DNA from: an uncultured Hyphomicrobiales bacterium
Lineage (GTDB): Bacteria > Pseudomonadota > Alphaproteobacteria > Rhizobiales > Xanthobacteraceae
DNA: 54,377 nucleotides
Assembly (NCBI GenBank): GCA_903839845.1
Contig: CAIMEA010000080.1
Coordinates: forward strand, 1-54,377
Direction: 5' to 3'
In this document: piece after piece, positions 24,399 to 33,779 of the stretch
How positions within the stretch are numbered: the stretch's first letter is position 1
Layout: each line of letters begins with the position of its first letter
Notes under the pieces: model-generated
The model's database searches: none
The model's input: only the letters and a program-made list of their open reading frames with translations
Told to the model about the DNA's origin: nothing
Position numbers and translations under genes: made by a program

Positions 24399-27300
24399 AT
24401 GAATTTTTCGTATCCATTCATCCGCCGGCCGATCGGCACCACGCTAATGGCGATCGGCCTGTTTCTCACCGGCGCGGTGGCTTACGACTTCCTGCCGGTC
24501 GCCAGCCTGCCGAGCGTCGAATTCCCGACCATCAGCATCACCGCGTCGCGGCCCGGCGCCGACCCGAATATCATGGCGGCGACGGTGGCCGCACCGCTTG
24601 AGCGCCAGCTCGGCACCATCGCCGGCGTCACCGAAATGACCTCGACCAGCTCGACCGGCTCGTCGCGCATCTCGGTGCAGTTCGATCTGTCGCGCAACAT
24701 AGAGGGCGCAGCGCGCGACGTGCAGGCGGCGCTCAACGCGGCGCTGACCGATTTGCCCGGCGACTTGCCGACGCTGCCGACCTTCCGCAAGGCCAATCCG
24801 GCGGCGGCGCCGATCCTGATTCTGGCGCTGACCTCGAAGACCATGCCGGCCAGCGCGATCTATGACGCCGCCGACAGCATCATCGTGCAGCGCCTGTCGC
24901 AGGTCGACGGCGTCGCCGATGTCACCGTCGCCGGTTCCGAACAGCCGGCGATCCGCGTGCGCGTCGATCCGGCGCGGCTGGCGTCGATGGGTCTCGCCAT
25001 GGAAGACGTGCGCACGGCGGTCGCCAATTCCAACGCGCAAGGTCCGATCGGCACCTTCGACGGCGCCAAGCGCGCGGTGACGATCGGCATTAACGATCAA
25101 CTGCGCGAACCGGCCGACTACGACCCGGTCGTGGTCAAGACCGTCAACGGCAATGTCATCCGCCTGTCAACGGTCGCGACCATAACCCCGAGCGTGCGCA
25201 ACAGCCGCTCCGCCGGCTGGTTCAACCGCGATCCGTCGGTCTTGCTGATCATCACCAAGCAGGGCGACGCCAATGTCATCGACACCGTCGACCGCATCTA
25301 CGATTTGCTGCCGGAGTTGCGGCAATGGATTCCGGCGGGCCTCGACATCTCGGTGCTGACCGACCGCACTGAGACCATCCGCGCCAGCGTGCACGACATG
25401 CAGATCACGCTCGCTGCCACCGCGATACTGGTGATGCTGGTGGTGTTCCTGTTCCTGCGCCGCACCGCGGCGACTTTGGCCGCCGGCATCACCGTGCCGC
25501 TGTCGCTGGCCGGCACCTGCGCGGCGATGTGGGCGGCCGGCTTTTCCATCGACAATCTGTCGCTGATGGCGCTCGCCGTCTGCATCGGCTTCGTCGTTGA
25601 CGACGCCATCGTCATGATCGAGAACATGTTCCGCTTCATGGAGAAGGGCTATTCGCCGATGGCCGCGAGCTTGCGCGGCGCCAAGCAGATCGGCTTCACC
25701 GTGGTGTCGATCTCGGTGTCGCTGGTCGCCGCGTTCACGCCGCTCCTGTTCATGGGCGGCATTGTCGGCCGGCTGTTCCGCGAATTTTCGGTGACCTTGT
25801 GCTTCGCCATCGCCGTCTCGACGGTGATGTCGCTGTCGGTGACGCCGATGATCTGCGCCTATTTCGTCAAGGAGCCGCCGCACAAGAACGCTACCTGGCT
25901 CGATCGCCGCGTCGAAGGCGTGCTGTCGCGCATGGTCGGGTTCTACGACCGCACGCTGGCTTATGTCATCGCCCACCGCGCGCTTGCGCTCATGGTGTTC
26001 GTCGCCACCATTGCGCTGACCGTCGGCCTCTACATCAAGGTGCCGAAAGGCTATTTCCCGCAGGACGATACCGGCCTCATTTTTGGCGGCACGCAGGCCT
26101 CGACCGACATTTCCTACGAGGCGATGCTGCAATTACAATTGCAGGCGATGGACATCGTGCTGGCCGATCCGGCGGTGGCGGGGCTGGGCTCCTCGGTCGG
26201 CGCCGGCGGCGGGCCCGGCGGCGGTTCGGTCAATCGCGGCCGGCTGTTCATCAGCCTGAAGCCTCTGGCCGAGCGCAACAACCTGCCGACGCAAGTCGTG
26301 ATCGGCCGGCTGCGCAATAACCTCAGCCGCATCGCCGGCATCCGCGTCTTCATGTTCCCGGCGCAGGACCTGCGCGTCGGCGCGCGCCAGAGCGATTCGT
26401 CCTATCAGTTCACGCTGTGGAGCCAGGACATCGACGTGTTGCAGACCTGGGTGCCGAAGGTCGTCGACAAGGTGAAAACCTTGAGCGATCTCACCGACGT
26501 CAACACCGACCGCGAGCAAGGCGGGCTGCAAGCGAATGTCTCGATCGACCGCCCGGCGGCGGCGCGGCTCGGCGTGCGCATCCAGGATATCGACAACGCG
26601 CTCAACGACGCCTTCTCGCAGCGGCAGATTTCGACCATTTACACGCAGCGCAACCAGTACCGCGTCATTCTCGAAGTCGACAAGAAATACCAGCGCGACC
26701 CGACCGACCTCTCGCAGGTCTATGTGCCCGGCAATGGCAACAATCAGGTGGCGCTGTCGTCGGTGGCCAAGATCGAGCGTGGCATCGCGCCGCTCGTTGT
26801 CAACCATCAGGGCCAGTTTCCGTCGGTGACGATCACCTACAACATCAAGCCGGGCGTGGCGATCGAGGACGCCACCACGGTGCTGTCGCAGGCGGTCGCC
26901 GAATTGCATATGCCGGACACGATCCATGCGGACTTTGCCGGCGACGTGAAGGCATTCCAGCAATCGTCAAGCGCGCAACCGCTGCTGCTGGGGGCGGCGC
27001 TGATCGCGGTCTATATCGTGCTCGGCATTCTCTACGAAAGCCTGGTGCATCCGCTGACCATCATCTCGACGTTGCCGTCGGCGGGTCTCGGCGCGCTGCT
27101 GGCGTTGCAGGTGTCCGGCACCGAACTCACCGTCATCGCCTTCATTGGCATTATTCTGTTGATCGGCATCGTCAAGAAGAACGGCATCATGATGGTCGAC
27201 TTCGCGCTCGAGGGCGAGCGGCAGCGCGGCCTCTCGCCGGCGGAGGCCATTCATGAGGCGTGCCTGGCGCGCTTCCGGCCGATCCTGATGACGACGCTCG

Positions 27301-27539
27301 CCGCATTGCTCGGCGCGATCCCGCTGATCGTCGCCTCCGGCCCCGGCTCCGAACTGCGCCGCCCGCTCGGCATCACCATCATCGGCGGACTGCTGGTGTC
27401 GCAGATATTGACCTTGTACACGACGCCGGTGATCTATCTGTGGCTCGACAAATTGCACCACCGCCTTGGCGGCGGCCTGCCGAGCTTCATCCGGCGGCGG
27501 CGACCACCGCCGGCGCCGAGCATTCAGCCGGCGGAGTAA
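24399..27539 (+). CDS. RND multidrug efflux permease, second of two (MdtC-like)
   Basis: A 1046-residue paralogue of the preceding permease, 6 bases after it. TM4 has D401 and D402 (CIGFVVDDAIVMIEN) and TM10 has GIVKKNGIMMVDF. Both permeases keep the proton-relay residues, so neither is an obvious dead partner. Two adjacent, different permeases behind one adaptor is the MdtABC arrangement, known in other bacteria to form a mixed trimer that exports bile salts and other amphipathic compounds. The C-terminus is Arg/Pro-rich. Its stop is 3 bases from that of the convergent lipase gene. Confidence 0.95.
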   Translation: MNFSYPFIRRPIGTTLMAIGLFLTGAVAYDFLPVASLPSVEFPTISITASRPGADPNIMAATVAAPLERQLGTIAGVTEMTSTSSTGSSRISVQFDLSRNIEGAARDVQAALNAALTDLPGDLPTLPTFRKANPAAAPILILALTSKTMPASAIYDAADSIIVQRLSQVDGVADVTVAGSEQPAIRVRVDPARLASMGLAMEDVRTAVANSNAQGPIGTFDGAKRAVTIGINDQLREPADYDPVVVKTVNGNVIRLSTVATITPSVRNSRSAGWFNRDPSVLLIITKQGDANVIDTVDRIYDLLPELRQWIPAGLDISVLTDRTETIRASVHDMQITLAATAILVMLVVFLFLRRTAATLAAGITVPLSLAGTCAAMWAAGFSIDNLSLMALAVCIGFVVDDAIVMIENMFRFMEKGYSPMAASLRGAKQIGFTVVSISVSLVAAFTPLLFMGGIVGRLFREFSVTLCFAIAVSTVMSLSVTPMICAYFVKEPPHKNATWLDRRVEGVLSRMVGFYDRTLAYVIAHRALALMVFVATIALTVGLYIKVPKGYFPQDDTGLIFGGTQASTDISYEAMLQLQLQAMDIVLADPAVAGLGSSVGAGGGPGGGSVNRGRLFISLKPLAERNNLPTQVVIGRLRNNLSRIAGIRVFMFPAQDLRVGARQSDSSYQFTLWSQDIDVLQTWVPKVVDKVKTLSDLTDVNTDREQGGLQANVSIDRPAAARLGVRIQDIDNALNDAFSQRQISTIYTQRNQYRVILEVDKKYQRDPTDLSQVYVPGNGNNQVALSSVAKIERGIAPLVVNHQGQFPSVTITYNIKPGVAIEDATTVLSQAVAELHMPDTIHADFAGDVKAFQQSSSAQPLLLGAALIAVYIVLGILYESLVHPLTIISTLPSAGLGALLALQVSGTELTVIAFIGIILLIGIVKKNGIMMVDFALEGERQRGLSPAEAIHEACLARFRPILMTTLAALLGAIPLIVASGPGSELRRPLGITIIGGLLVSQILTLYTTPVIYLWLDKLHHRLGGGLPSFIRRRRPPPAPSIQPAE

Positions 27540-27542
27540 GCG

Positions 27543-28748
27543 TCAGGGCTTTATCAGCGGCACAGGGTGACCGCCATACGGCACCGTGCAGCTCGGCTTC
27601 GGGTCCGGCAATGGCGGCGGCGGAAACGGCGGAATATTTCTCTGTTCGTCAATCAGGAACGAATACATCGGCGGGAAGTGCTGCAAGGTCAGCTGGCCGA
27701 GCCATGTGTCGGGGCATGTCTGGGTCGGGTCGGTCGACACCGGCGGCAGGTAATCGCCGTTCAAGGTCTGCACGGAGCCGGCGCCGGCATCGTTGATGAG
27801 ATTGACGTAAGCGCCGTTGGCAAGGTTCTCGAAATGCGTCACCGCTTGATTGAGATCGCCGATCGGAAGATTTCCGCCATAGTCCGGCCCCCACATATTG
27901 GAGAGATTGCTGAGCGACGCAGTTGTCGGCGACGTGTTGCCCGGCACGACCTGAAAGACATTCGGCACAATATCGGCCGTATTCCACCAGATCTGGCCGG
28001 TGCCTTGGGGAAACGCGGCGGTGTAAAGATCGCACCAGGCCTGATTGCCCGGCGAGGGCGGCGCAAACGGATGCGGGATGATGGAATAGCCCGGCAGCGC
28101 ATGGGCGAGATAAAGCGCCATCACCAAAGCCTGACAGCCGCCAAGGCTGTGGCCGGTGATAATGATCGGCACCGACGCCGACACGTTGGCTTGCAGATAA
28201 TCGACGACGCCAACGCCGCCCGCCAGCGGCCATTGGAACGACAACAGATCGCCGAGCCCGTCGGCGCTGCCGTGCGCGATGGCCGCCGGCAGACCGGGAG
28301 CCGCCGTCAGCAACGCCGGATTCCAGTTATTAGCAAGCACGTCGGACCAGCTGACCATGTGGCCGATATCGAGGTCTTCGGCGAGCTGGGTGCAAAGGCC
28401 GCCGGGCGTATAGGCCTCCGACGTGTCGGTGCCGCGGATGCAGACCGCCGTGAACAGCGGCCCGCTCGCCGTCGTATAGGACGCGACATACATCAGGTTG
28501 GCGTTAATCGATCCCGGAGTCGTGGTGTAGACCGGCCCCCAGACGGTGTTCCACTGGCCCGCCGGCGGCACGGTGCCATCCGGCAGCGCCGGCATGACGG
28601 GAAGGCTTTGCACGCGCGCCGGAAGATCGGTGACGACGTTGAGAATCTCGGCGTTGGCGTCATCGGTGTAGGCGATCGTCGCCAAAGTCAGCCAGACATT
28701 GCCGTACCATTCCGCCCCGAGCGCTTGCATGAAAGTACTTGCGGCCAT
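27543..28748 (-). CDS. Class 3 (fungal-type) lipase-like hydrolase
   Basis: A 401-residue alpha/beta hydrolase with nucleophile motif GHSLGG (199-204, Ser201) and an oxyanion segment with RGTDTS, both typical of class-3 lipases. Asp and His partners are likely in the C-terminal half but were not fixed. No signal peptide is seen (MAASTFMQAL is not hydrophobic), so it may be cytosolic or exported by another route. A Pro-rich C-terminus (PPFPPPPLPDPKPSC) follows. It would hydrolyse esters, perhaps triglycerides or polyester. The ATG at 28748 follows GGGGGAAGG. It is a single gene. Confidence 0.8.
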   Translation of the reverse strand: MAASTFMQALGAEWYGNVWLTLATIAYTDDANAEILNVVTDLPARVQSLPVMPALPDGTVPPAGQWNTVWGPVYTTTPGSINANLMYVASYTTASGPLFTAVCIRGTDTSEAYTPGGLCTQLAEDLDIGHMVSWSDVLANNWNPALLTAAPGLPAAIAHGSADGLGDLLSFQWPLAGGVGVVDYLQANVSASVPIIITGHSLGGCQALVMALYLAHALPGYSIIPHPFAPPSPGNQAWCDLYTAAFPQGTGQIWWNTADIVPNVFQVVPGNTSPTTASLSNLSNMWGPDYGGNLPIGDLNQAVTHFENLANGAYVNLINDAGAGSVQTLNGDYLPPVSTDPTQTCPDTWLGQLTLQHFPPMYSFLIDEQRNIPPFPPPPLPDPKPSCTVPYGGHPVPLIKP

Positions 28749-28861
28749 CGCCTTCCCCCTGATTGTCAAACTGGACACGGCGGGAGAATGGACCGGGCGC
28801 GCCGGTCGCCGCAACTAAAACATAGTAATTATTCAAATTACAACTTTTCCGGGCATTCCGG

Positions 28862-29569
28862 CTAAACGCCGAGGTAGCGGTGTTGCACGTCCGGGTTGGC
28901 GGCGAGTTGCACTGAGCCGCCGGACCACACCACGCGGCCGCGCTCGATCAAAAAATGCCGGTCGGCGACCTTCATCAACGCGCCGACATTCTTGTCGATC
29001 ACCAGGATGGCCAGGCCAGAGTCTTTCAGCCGCGCCAGGCAGCGCCAGATTTCCTGGCGGATCAGCGGCGCAAGGCCCTCGGTCGCTTCGTCGAGAATGA
29101 GCAGGCGCGGATTGGTCATCAGCGCGCGGCCGACCGCCAGCATCTGCTGCTCGCCGCCGGACAATTGATTGCCCATGCTGGTTTCGCGCTCGGCAAGGCG
29201 CGGGAACAGCTCATAGACTTTCGCAAGAGTCCACGCGCCGCCATCGCGGGCGGCCGCGGTGGCGACGAGATTTTCGCGCACGTTGAGGTTTGGAAATATC
29301 TGGCGGCCTTCCGGCACCAGGCCGATACCGAGCTGGGCGATTTTATAGGACGGCAGGCCGCGAATGTCGTGGCCGAGAAAGCGGATGCTGCCGGCGCGCG
29401 CCGGCGTCAGCCCCATGATCGAGCGCACGGTGGTCGTCTTGCCCATGCCGTTGCGGCCCATCAGCGTCACCATCTCGCCAGGCGCGATGGAGAGCGAGAT
29501 ACCGAACAGCACCTGGCTCTGGCCATAGCAGGTCTCGACGCCGTCGAGGGCGAGGATCGCATCAGACAT
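28862..29569 (-). CDS. livF: Branched-chain amino acid-type ABC transporter ATPase LivF
   Basis: A 235-residue ATPase. Walker A GRNGMGKTT, signature LSGGEQQML, Walker B LLILDEATEGL. The region after Walker B reads VIDKNVGAL, where many LivF proteins have VEQN, a known variant. It is the last gene of a leftward livKHMGF operon; the start overlaps the livG end by 8 bases. The system imports branched-chain amino acids or, in many alphaproteobacteria, aromatic or other small carboxylates. Confidence 0.93.
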   Translation of the reverse strand: MSDAILALDGVETCYGQSQVLFGISLSIAPGEMVTLMGRNGMGKTTTVRSIMGLTPARAGSIRFLGHDIRGLPSYKIAQLGIGLVPEGRQIFPNLNVRENLVATAAARDGGAWTLAKVYELFPRLAERETSMGNQLSGGEQQMLAVGRALMTNPRLLILDEATEGLAPLIRQEIWRCLARLKDSGLAILVIDKNVGALMKVADRHFLIERGRVVWSGGSVQLAANPDVQHRYLGV

Positions 29570-30329
29570 GCGCGCCCTCCTTGTCGCTCTCGCCGAGATA
29601 GGCTTCGCGGACTTTGGCATCGGCGCGAATGTCGTCCGGCGTGCCGGAAGCGATGACGCGACCATAGACCAGCACCGTGATGCGGTCGGCCAGCGCGAAC
29701 ACCGCTTCCATGTCATGCTCGACCAGAAGAATGGTGAGTTCGCCCTTCAGCGCCCGCAGCATCGAGACCATCCGCGCCGATTCTTCCGGGCCCAAGCCCG
29801 CCATCGGCTCGTCGAGCAGCAGCATGCGCGGCTCACCGGCAAGCGCCATGGCCAGTTCGAGCTGCCGGTGTTCGCCATGGCTGAGCGAAGCCGCCGGCCC
29901 ATCGGCGCGGCCGGCAAGACCGGCGCGTTCGAGCGCGGCGCGGGCGGGCGCACGCAACGCCTCGTCCTTGCGGGCATTGCGCCAGAAGCGAAACGAGTGC
30001 CCGGCATGCGCCTGCACGGCGAGCGCGACATTGTCGAGGACGCTGAGATCGAGAAACAGCGACGTGATCTGGAACGAGCGCGCCAGGCCGAGCAGGCTGC
30101 GCTTGTGCGGCGGCAGCGCCGTGATGTCGTCGCCGGCGAAACGGATGCGGCCGAAATCGGCGCGCAACTGGCCGCTGAGCTGCGCGATCAACGTCGTTTT
30201 GCCGGCGCCGTTCGGACCGATGATGGCGTGCAGTTCGCCCGGCGCGACGTCGAGCGAGAGATTGTCGGTGGCGACGATGCCGCCGAAGCGCTTGGCGAGA
30301 CCTTCGACCTTGAGCATGGGTTCGCTCAT
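29562..30329 (-). CDS. livG: Branched-chain amino acid-type ABC transporter ATPase LivG
   Basis: A 255-residue ATPase with Walker A GPNGAGKTT, the LivG-specific insert LARSFQITSLFLDLSVLDNV, a signature that reads LSHGEHRQLELA and Walker B LLLDEPMAGLGPEE with the switch His in LLVEHDMEAVF. It pairs with LivF to drive the LivHM permease. It overlaps livM by 4 bases (ATGA). Confidence 0.93.
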   Translation of the reverse strand: MSEPMLKVEGLAKRFGGIVATDNLSLDVAPGELHAIIGPNGAGKTTLIAQLSGQLRADFGRIRFAGDDITALPPHKRSLLGLARSFQITSLFLDLSVLDNVALAVQAHAGHSFRFWRNARKDEALRAPARAALERAGLAGRADGPAASLSHGEHRQLELAMALAGEPRMLLLDEPMAGLGPEESARMVSMLRALKGELTILLVEHDMEAVFALADRITVLVYGRVIASGTPDDIRADAKVREAYLGESDKEGAHV

Positions 30330-31342
30330 GGCCGCACCTTGCGGCCGAGCTTGTCGCTGAGCATCGCCAGCAGTCCGTCAATCCCGCCGCGCGCGAACAG
30401 CACGATCACCAGAAGGAGCGGTCCCAAGACGAGCTGCCAGTACTCGCCCGCTTTGGCCGCGCCGGCCGGATTGATCGGTCGCACGACGAAGCTGATAAAG
30501 TGCGGCAGAAACTGCTCGAGAAAAAGCAGCGCCAAAGCGCCGAACACCGGGCCGAACAATGTACCCATGCCGCCAAGCACGACCATGACGATGAGGTCGC
30601 CGGACCGGGTCCAGAACATCATCGACGGGCTGACGAAATCGGTGTGGTTGGCGATCAGCGCCCCGGCGAGCCCGCAGAGAGTGCCGGCGATCACGAAGCC
30701 GGTCAGTCTGTAGCGAAAGGCCGGATAGCCGATCGCGCTCATGCGGGTCTCGTTCGATCGCACGCCTTGCAGCACCATGCCAAAGCGCGAATTGGTCAGA
30801 CGCCAGACCAGCAGAATGCTGGCGAACAGCAGGACCAGGCAGACGTAATAGAACGTTGTCTTGTTCGACAGGTCCATGAGGTCGCCGAATGTGCTGCGCG
30901 TCTCCAGCGAGAGTCCGTCGTCGCCGCCGTAGCGCGCCATGCCGGAGGCGAGATAATAGGCCATCTGCGCGAAGGCCAGCGTGATCATGATGAAATAGAC
31001 GCCGCGTGTGCGCAGCGACAAAGCGCCGACCACGAGCGCAAACAGCGCCGAAACGGCGAGCGCCGCCGGCCATTGCACGAAGCCGCCGTGCACGCCCTCG
31101 AAGCTGAGGATGGCGGTGGTGTAGCCGCCGAGCCCGAGATAGGCGGCATGGCCGAAGCTCATCATGCCGCCATAGCCGAGGATGAGATTGAGGCTGACCG
31201 CCGCCATCGCCAGAATGACGATGCGCGTGAACAAGGTCAGCATGAAGCGGTCGCCGGTCAACGCGACGTAAAGCGGCAACAGCGTCAGGCCGACGAGAAG
31301 CGCGGCGATGACCAGATGACGGAACGTGAGCGCGGGCTTCAT
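30326..31342 (-). CDS. livM: Branched-chain amino acid-type ABC transporter permease LivM
   Basis: A 338-residue inner-membrane permease with about 9-10 TM segments. The family signature LILGYGGMMSFGHAAYLGLGGYT is near the N-terminus, and the cytoplasmic EAA-like region includes RSNETRMSAIGYPAF. It forms the channel with LivH. It overlaps livH by 4 bases, so translation is likely coupled. Confidence 0.93.
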   Translation of the reverse strand: MKPALTFRHLVIAALLVGLTLLPLYVALTGDRFMLTLFTRIVILAMAAVSLNLILGYGGMMSFGHAAYLGLGGYTTAILSFEGVHGGFVQWPAALAVSALFALVVGALSLRTRGVYFIMITLAFAQMAYYLASGMARYGGDDGLSLETRSTFGDLMDLSNKTTFYYVCLVLLFASILLVWRLTNSRFGMVLQGVRSNETRMSAIGYPAFRYRLTGFVIAGTLCGLAGALIANHTDFVSPSMMFWTRSGDLIVMVVLGGMGTLFGPVFGALALLFLEQFLPHFISFVVRPINPAGAAKAGEYWQLVLGPLLLVIVLFARGGIDGLLAMLSDKLGRKVRP

Positions 31343-32256
31343 CGGGAGTTCGCCGCGAACAGACCTTGCGGCTTCACCACGAGAATGACCGCCATCAGGA
31401 TATAGATCATCATCGACGACAAGGCCGGCGCGGCGGTCGAGCCGGCCTGCCGGCCGAGCAGTTCAACGAGGATTTGCGGGAAAAACGCGCGTCCGAGCGT
31501 GTCGATGAAGCCGACCAGTAGCGCCGCGACAAAGGCGCCGCGGATCGAGCCGATGCCGCCGATGACGGTGATGACAAAGGCGAGGATCAGGATGTTCTCG
31601 CCCATGCCGATCTGCACCGTCAGGATCGGCGCCTGAATCATGCCGGCAAGGCCTGCCAGCGCGGCACCGAGACCGAAGACCAGAGTGTAGAGCAGCTTGA
31701 TATTGACGCCGAGCGCGCCGACCATCTCACGGTTGGACGCGCCGGCGCGGATCAGCATGCCGACGCGGGTGCGCATGACCAGCACGTATAGAAACGCCGC
31801 GACCGCGAGCGTCACGACAATGATGGCGAAGCGGTAAGCGGAATACTGGATGCCCGGCAGAATCTCGATCGAGCGATCAAGCCAGGGCGGCACCGGCAGG
31901 CTCAGGCCGCCGGGGCCCCAGATCAGGCGTACGAGTTCGTCGAAAAACAGGATCAGGCCGAAGGTGCCGAGGACGTGATCGAGATGGTCGCGGCCATACA
32001 GCCGCCGCATCGCGATCACCTCCAGCGCCATGCCGACCAGAAGCGTGGCGAGGATCGCCAGCACAGCGCCGAGTACGAAGCTGCCGGTCCAGGCAGCGAA
32101 GGTCGCCGCGAAATAAGCGCCCAGCATGTAGAGCGAGCCGTGCGCCAGATTGACGAGGTCCATGATGCCGAAAACGAGCGTCAGGCCGGCCGCCAGCAGA
32201 AACAGCAGGAGACCGAACTGCAGGCCGTTCAGGCATTGCTCGATAAAAAGCGTCAT
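31339..32256 (-). CDS. livH: Branched-chain amino acid-type ABC transporter permease LivH
   Basis: A 305-residue permease with the LivH signature GLTLVFGIMDLVNLAHGSLYMLGAY and the conserved late IGGIGSIRGAF. Two adjacent ATG codons exist (32259 and 32256) after a GGGGGG ribosome-binding site; I chose the second. A frame reaching 32298 would run into the stem-loop after livK and is rejected. It starts 85 bases after the livK stop. Confidence 0.93.
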   Translation of the reverse strand: MTLFIEQCLNGLQFGLLLFLLAAGLTLVFGIMDLVNLAHGSLYMLGAYFAATFAAWTGSFVLGAVLAILATLLVGMALEVIAMRRLYGRDHLDHVLGTFGLILFFDELVRLIWGPGGLSLPVPPWLDRSIEILPGIQYSAYRFAIIVVTLAVAAFLYVLVMRTRVGMLIRAGASNREMVGALGVNIKLLYTLVFGLGAALAGLAGMIQAPILTVQIGMGENILILAFVITVIGGIGSIRGAFVAALLVGFIDTLGRAFFPQILVELLGRQAGSTAAPALSSMMIYILMAVILVVKPQGLFAANSR

Positions 32257-32297
32257 CATCCCCCCGAATGCGTCACCGCTCCGGCAGTGCGCAAACA

Positions 32298-32325
32298 AAT
32301 GGCGGCAGCCGAAGCTGCCGCCATT
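32298..32325 (-). terminator. Stem-loop between livK and livH (attenuator)
   Basis: A perfect 12-bp stem (AATGGCGGCAGC / GCTGCCGCCATT) closed on the transcribed strand by the extra-stable C(UUCG)G tetraloop, followed by TTTGTTT. It is placed just after the binding-protein gene in the transcript. Such hairpins protect or terminate upstream mRNA so that the binding protein is made in excess over the membrane parts. Confidence 0.75.
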
Positions 32326-32341
32326 CGCATTCTGGCAGAAT

Positions 32342-33520
32342 TTACTTCATCGAACACTGCTTGGCGTGCGGATTCGGCACGTTCTTTTCGGCGGTGGCGA
32401 TGGTCTTCTGCGTGTAGCTTTCGCCGCTCTTGACCACTTCCTGCATGTAGAAGCTCTGCGTCGGATAGTGGTTGGAACCGAACTTGAAGTCGCCGCGGAC
32501 CGACTTGAAATCCGCCTTTTCGAGCGCCTTCTGCACCGCAGCCTTGTCAGCGAGGTTACCCTTCACGCCGGCGACGGCCGAGCCGATCAGCATGGCCGCG
32601 TCGTAGCTCTGCGCGGCGTAGAACGACGGTTCGGTGCCGAACTTCTTTTTGAAGTCGCCAACGAACTTCTTGTTGGCGTCGTTCGGCAGATCCGCGCCCC
32701 ACTGCAGGGCGCTGATGACGCCGAGCGCGGCATCCTTCTGGCGCGGCAGACTGAGCGAGTCGATCGAGAACGTGGTGTAGAGCGGGATCGAACCCTTGAG
32801 GCCGGCCTGCGCATACTGGTTGAGGAACTGCACGCCAGCCGCGCCCGGATAGAACATGTAAACCGCGTCCGCCTTGGACGCCTTCGCTTTCGCCAGCTCC
32901 GCCGAGAAATCAAGCTGCGACGGCCAGGTCGTGTAATCTTCGCCCAGCACCTTGCCCTTGAAGGCGGTCTTGAAGCCGCCGAGGTTTTCCTTGCCGGCCG
33001 CGTAGTTCGGTCCGATCAAATAGACCGACTTGACGCCCTTCTGGTTCATGTAGTCGGCGACGGCGATCGGGTTCTGGTCGTTGGTCCACGCGGTCGAGAA
33101 AATGAACGGCGAGCAGTTCTCGCCGGCCAGCCGGGTTTCGCCGGCGTTGGCAATCACGAGGAAGGTCTTGGCGTCGACGACCGGCTTGTACGAAGCGTAC
33201 ACGACGTTCGACCAGATGAAGCCGGAGACGAAATCGACCTTGTCGCTTTCGACCAGCTTTTCGGTCTTCTGCTTGCCGACTTCCGGCTTGAGCGTGTCGT
33301 CTTCATAGACGACCTCGACCGGCAGGCCGCCCATCTTGCGGCCCAGATGGTCGAGCGCGAGTTCGAAGGCGTTGCGCATGTCATCGCCGATCGACGCGAC
33401 CGGTCCACTGAAGGTCGAAACGAAACCGATCTTGACGGACTTTTGCTGCGCCATGGCCGGGTTATTGGCCGCGACTGCGGCGAGCAGCGCGGTGCTCGCG
33501 ACGAGTAAAGCTTTTCGCAT
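32342..33520 (-). CDS. livK: Branched-chain amino acid-type ABC transporter substrate-binding protein LivK-like
   Basis: A 392-residue periplasmic protein with a signal peptide (cleavage near PAMAQ, about residue 24) and type I periplasmic-binding fold: VKIGFVSTFSGPVASIGDDMRNAFELALD and GPNYAAGKENLGGFKTAFKGKVLGE. LivK paralogues of this size in rhizobial relatives often bind aromatic acids or other carboxylates, so the ligand is not certain to be an amino acid. Two starts exist; the second ATG has GGGAGG at proper spacing (6), and the first (33526) is too close to it. Confidence 0.92.
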   Translation of the reverse strand: MRKALLVASTALLAAVAANNPAMAQQKSVKIGFVSTFSGPVASIGDDMRNAFELALDHLGRKMGGLPVEVVYEDDTLKPEVGKQKTEKLVESDKVDFVSGFIWSNVVYASYKPVVDAKTFLVIANAGETRLAGENCSPFIFSTAWTNDQNPIAVADYMNQKGVKSVYLIGPNYAAGKENLGGFKTAFKGKVLGEDYTTWPSQLDFSAELAKAKASKADAVYMFYPGAAGVQFLNQYAQAGLKGSIPLYTTFSIDSLSLPRQKDAALGVISALQWGADLPNDANKKFVGDFKKKFGTEPSFYAAQSYDAAMLIGSAVAGVKGNLADKAAVQKALEKADFKSVRGDFKFGSNHYPTQSFYMQEVVKSGESYTQKTIATAEKNVPNPHAKQCSMK

Positions 33521-33595
33521 GGTCATCCTCCCGAGGGGCCGCTTCGGGCCCTATTGCTTTGAACCCTCAATGTACCGGGTTTGCCGGCCGGAGGT

Positions 33596-33628
33596 CCACC
33601 GGCGCGTGCGACCTCTTTGGTCCGGTGG
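33596..33628. other. Hairpin in the 259-base livK/flavoprotein gap
   Basis: CCACCGG (33596-33602) and CCGGTGG (33622-33628) form a 7-bp stem with a 19-base loop, in the leader of livK on the minus strand. The rest of 33521-33779 holds no gene. Function unknown; it is not a recognised riboswitch. Confidence 0.35.
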
Positions 33629-33750
33629 GGCGCGACCGAAGGACGCCAGACCGGATCGGGGAAAGGGAGATAAGGGCCATGCGGCAACGGCCATTGACCG
33701 CCCGCCGGCTCACCCGGCACTGTCGCCGAGCCGCCTGAGAGCGGCCAAAC

Positions 33751-33762
33751 GAATTATAATTC
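33751..33762. promoter_or_regulatory. Perfect palindrome containing TATAAT upstream of CrtI-like gene
   Basis: GAATTATAATTC is a 12-bp perfect palindrome and contains a consensus -10 (TATAAT, 33755-33760) 20 bases before the GTG start. It can be read on both strands, so it could be a -10 for the rightward operon, an operator, or both. No clear -35 lies upstream on the plus strand. Confidence 0.4.
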
Positions 33763-33779
33763 TTTGAGGAAACGCCATC

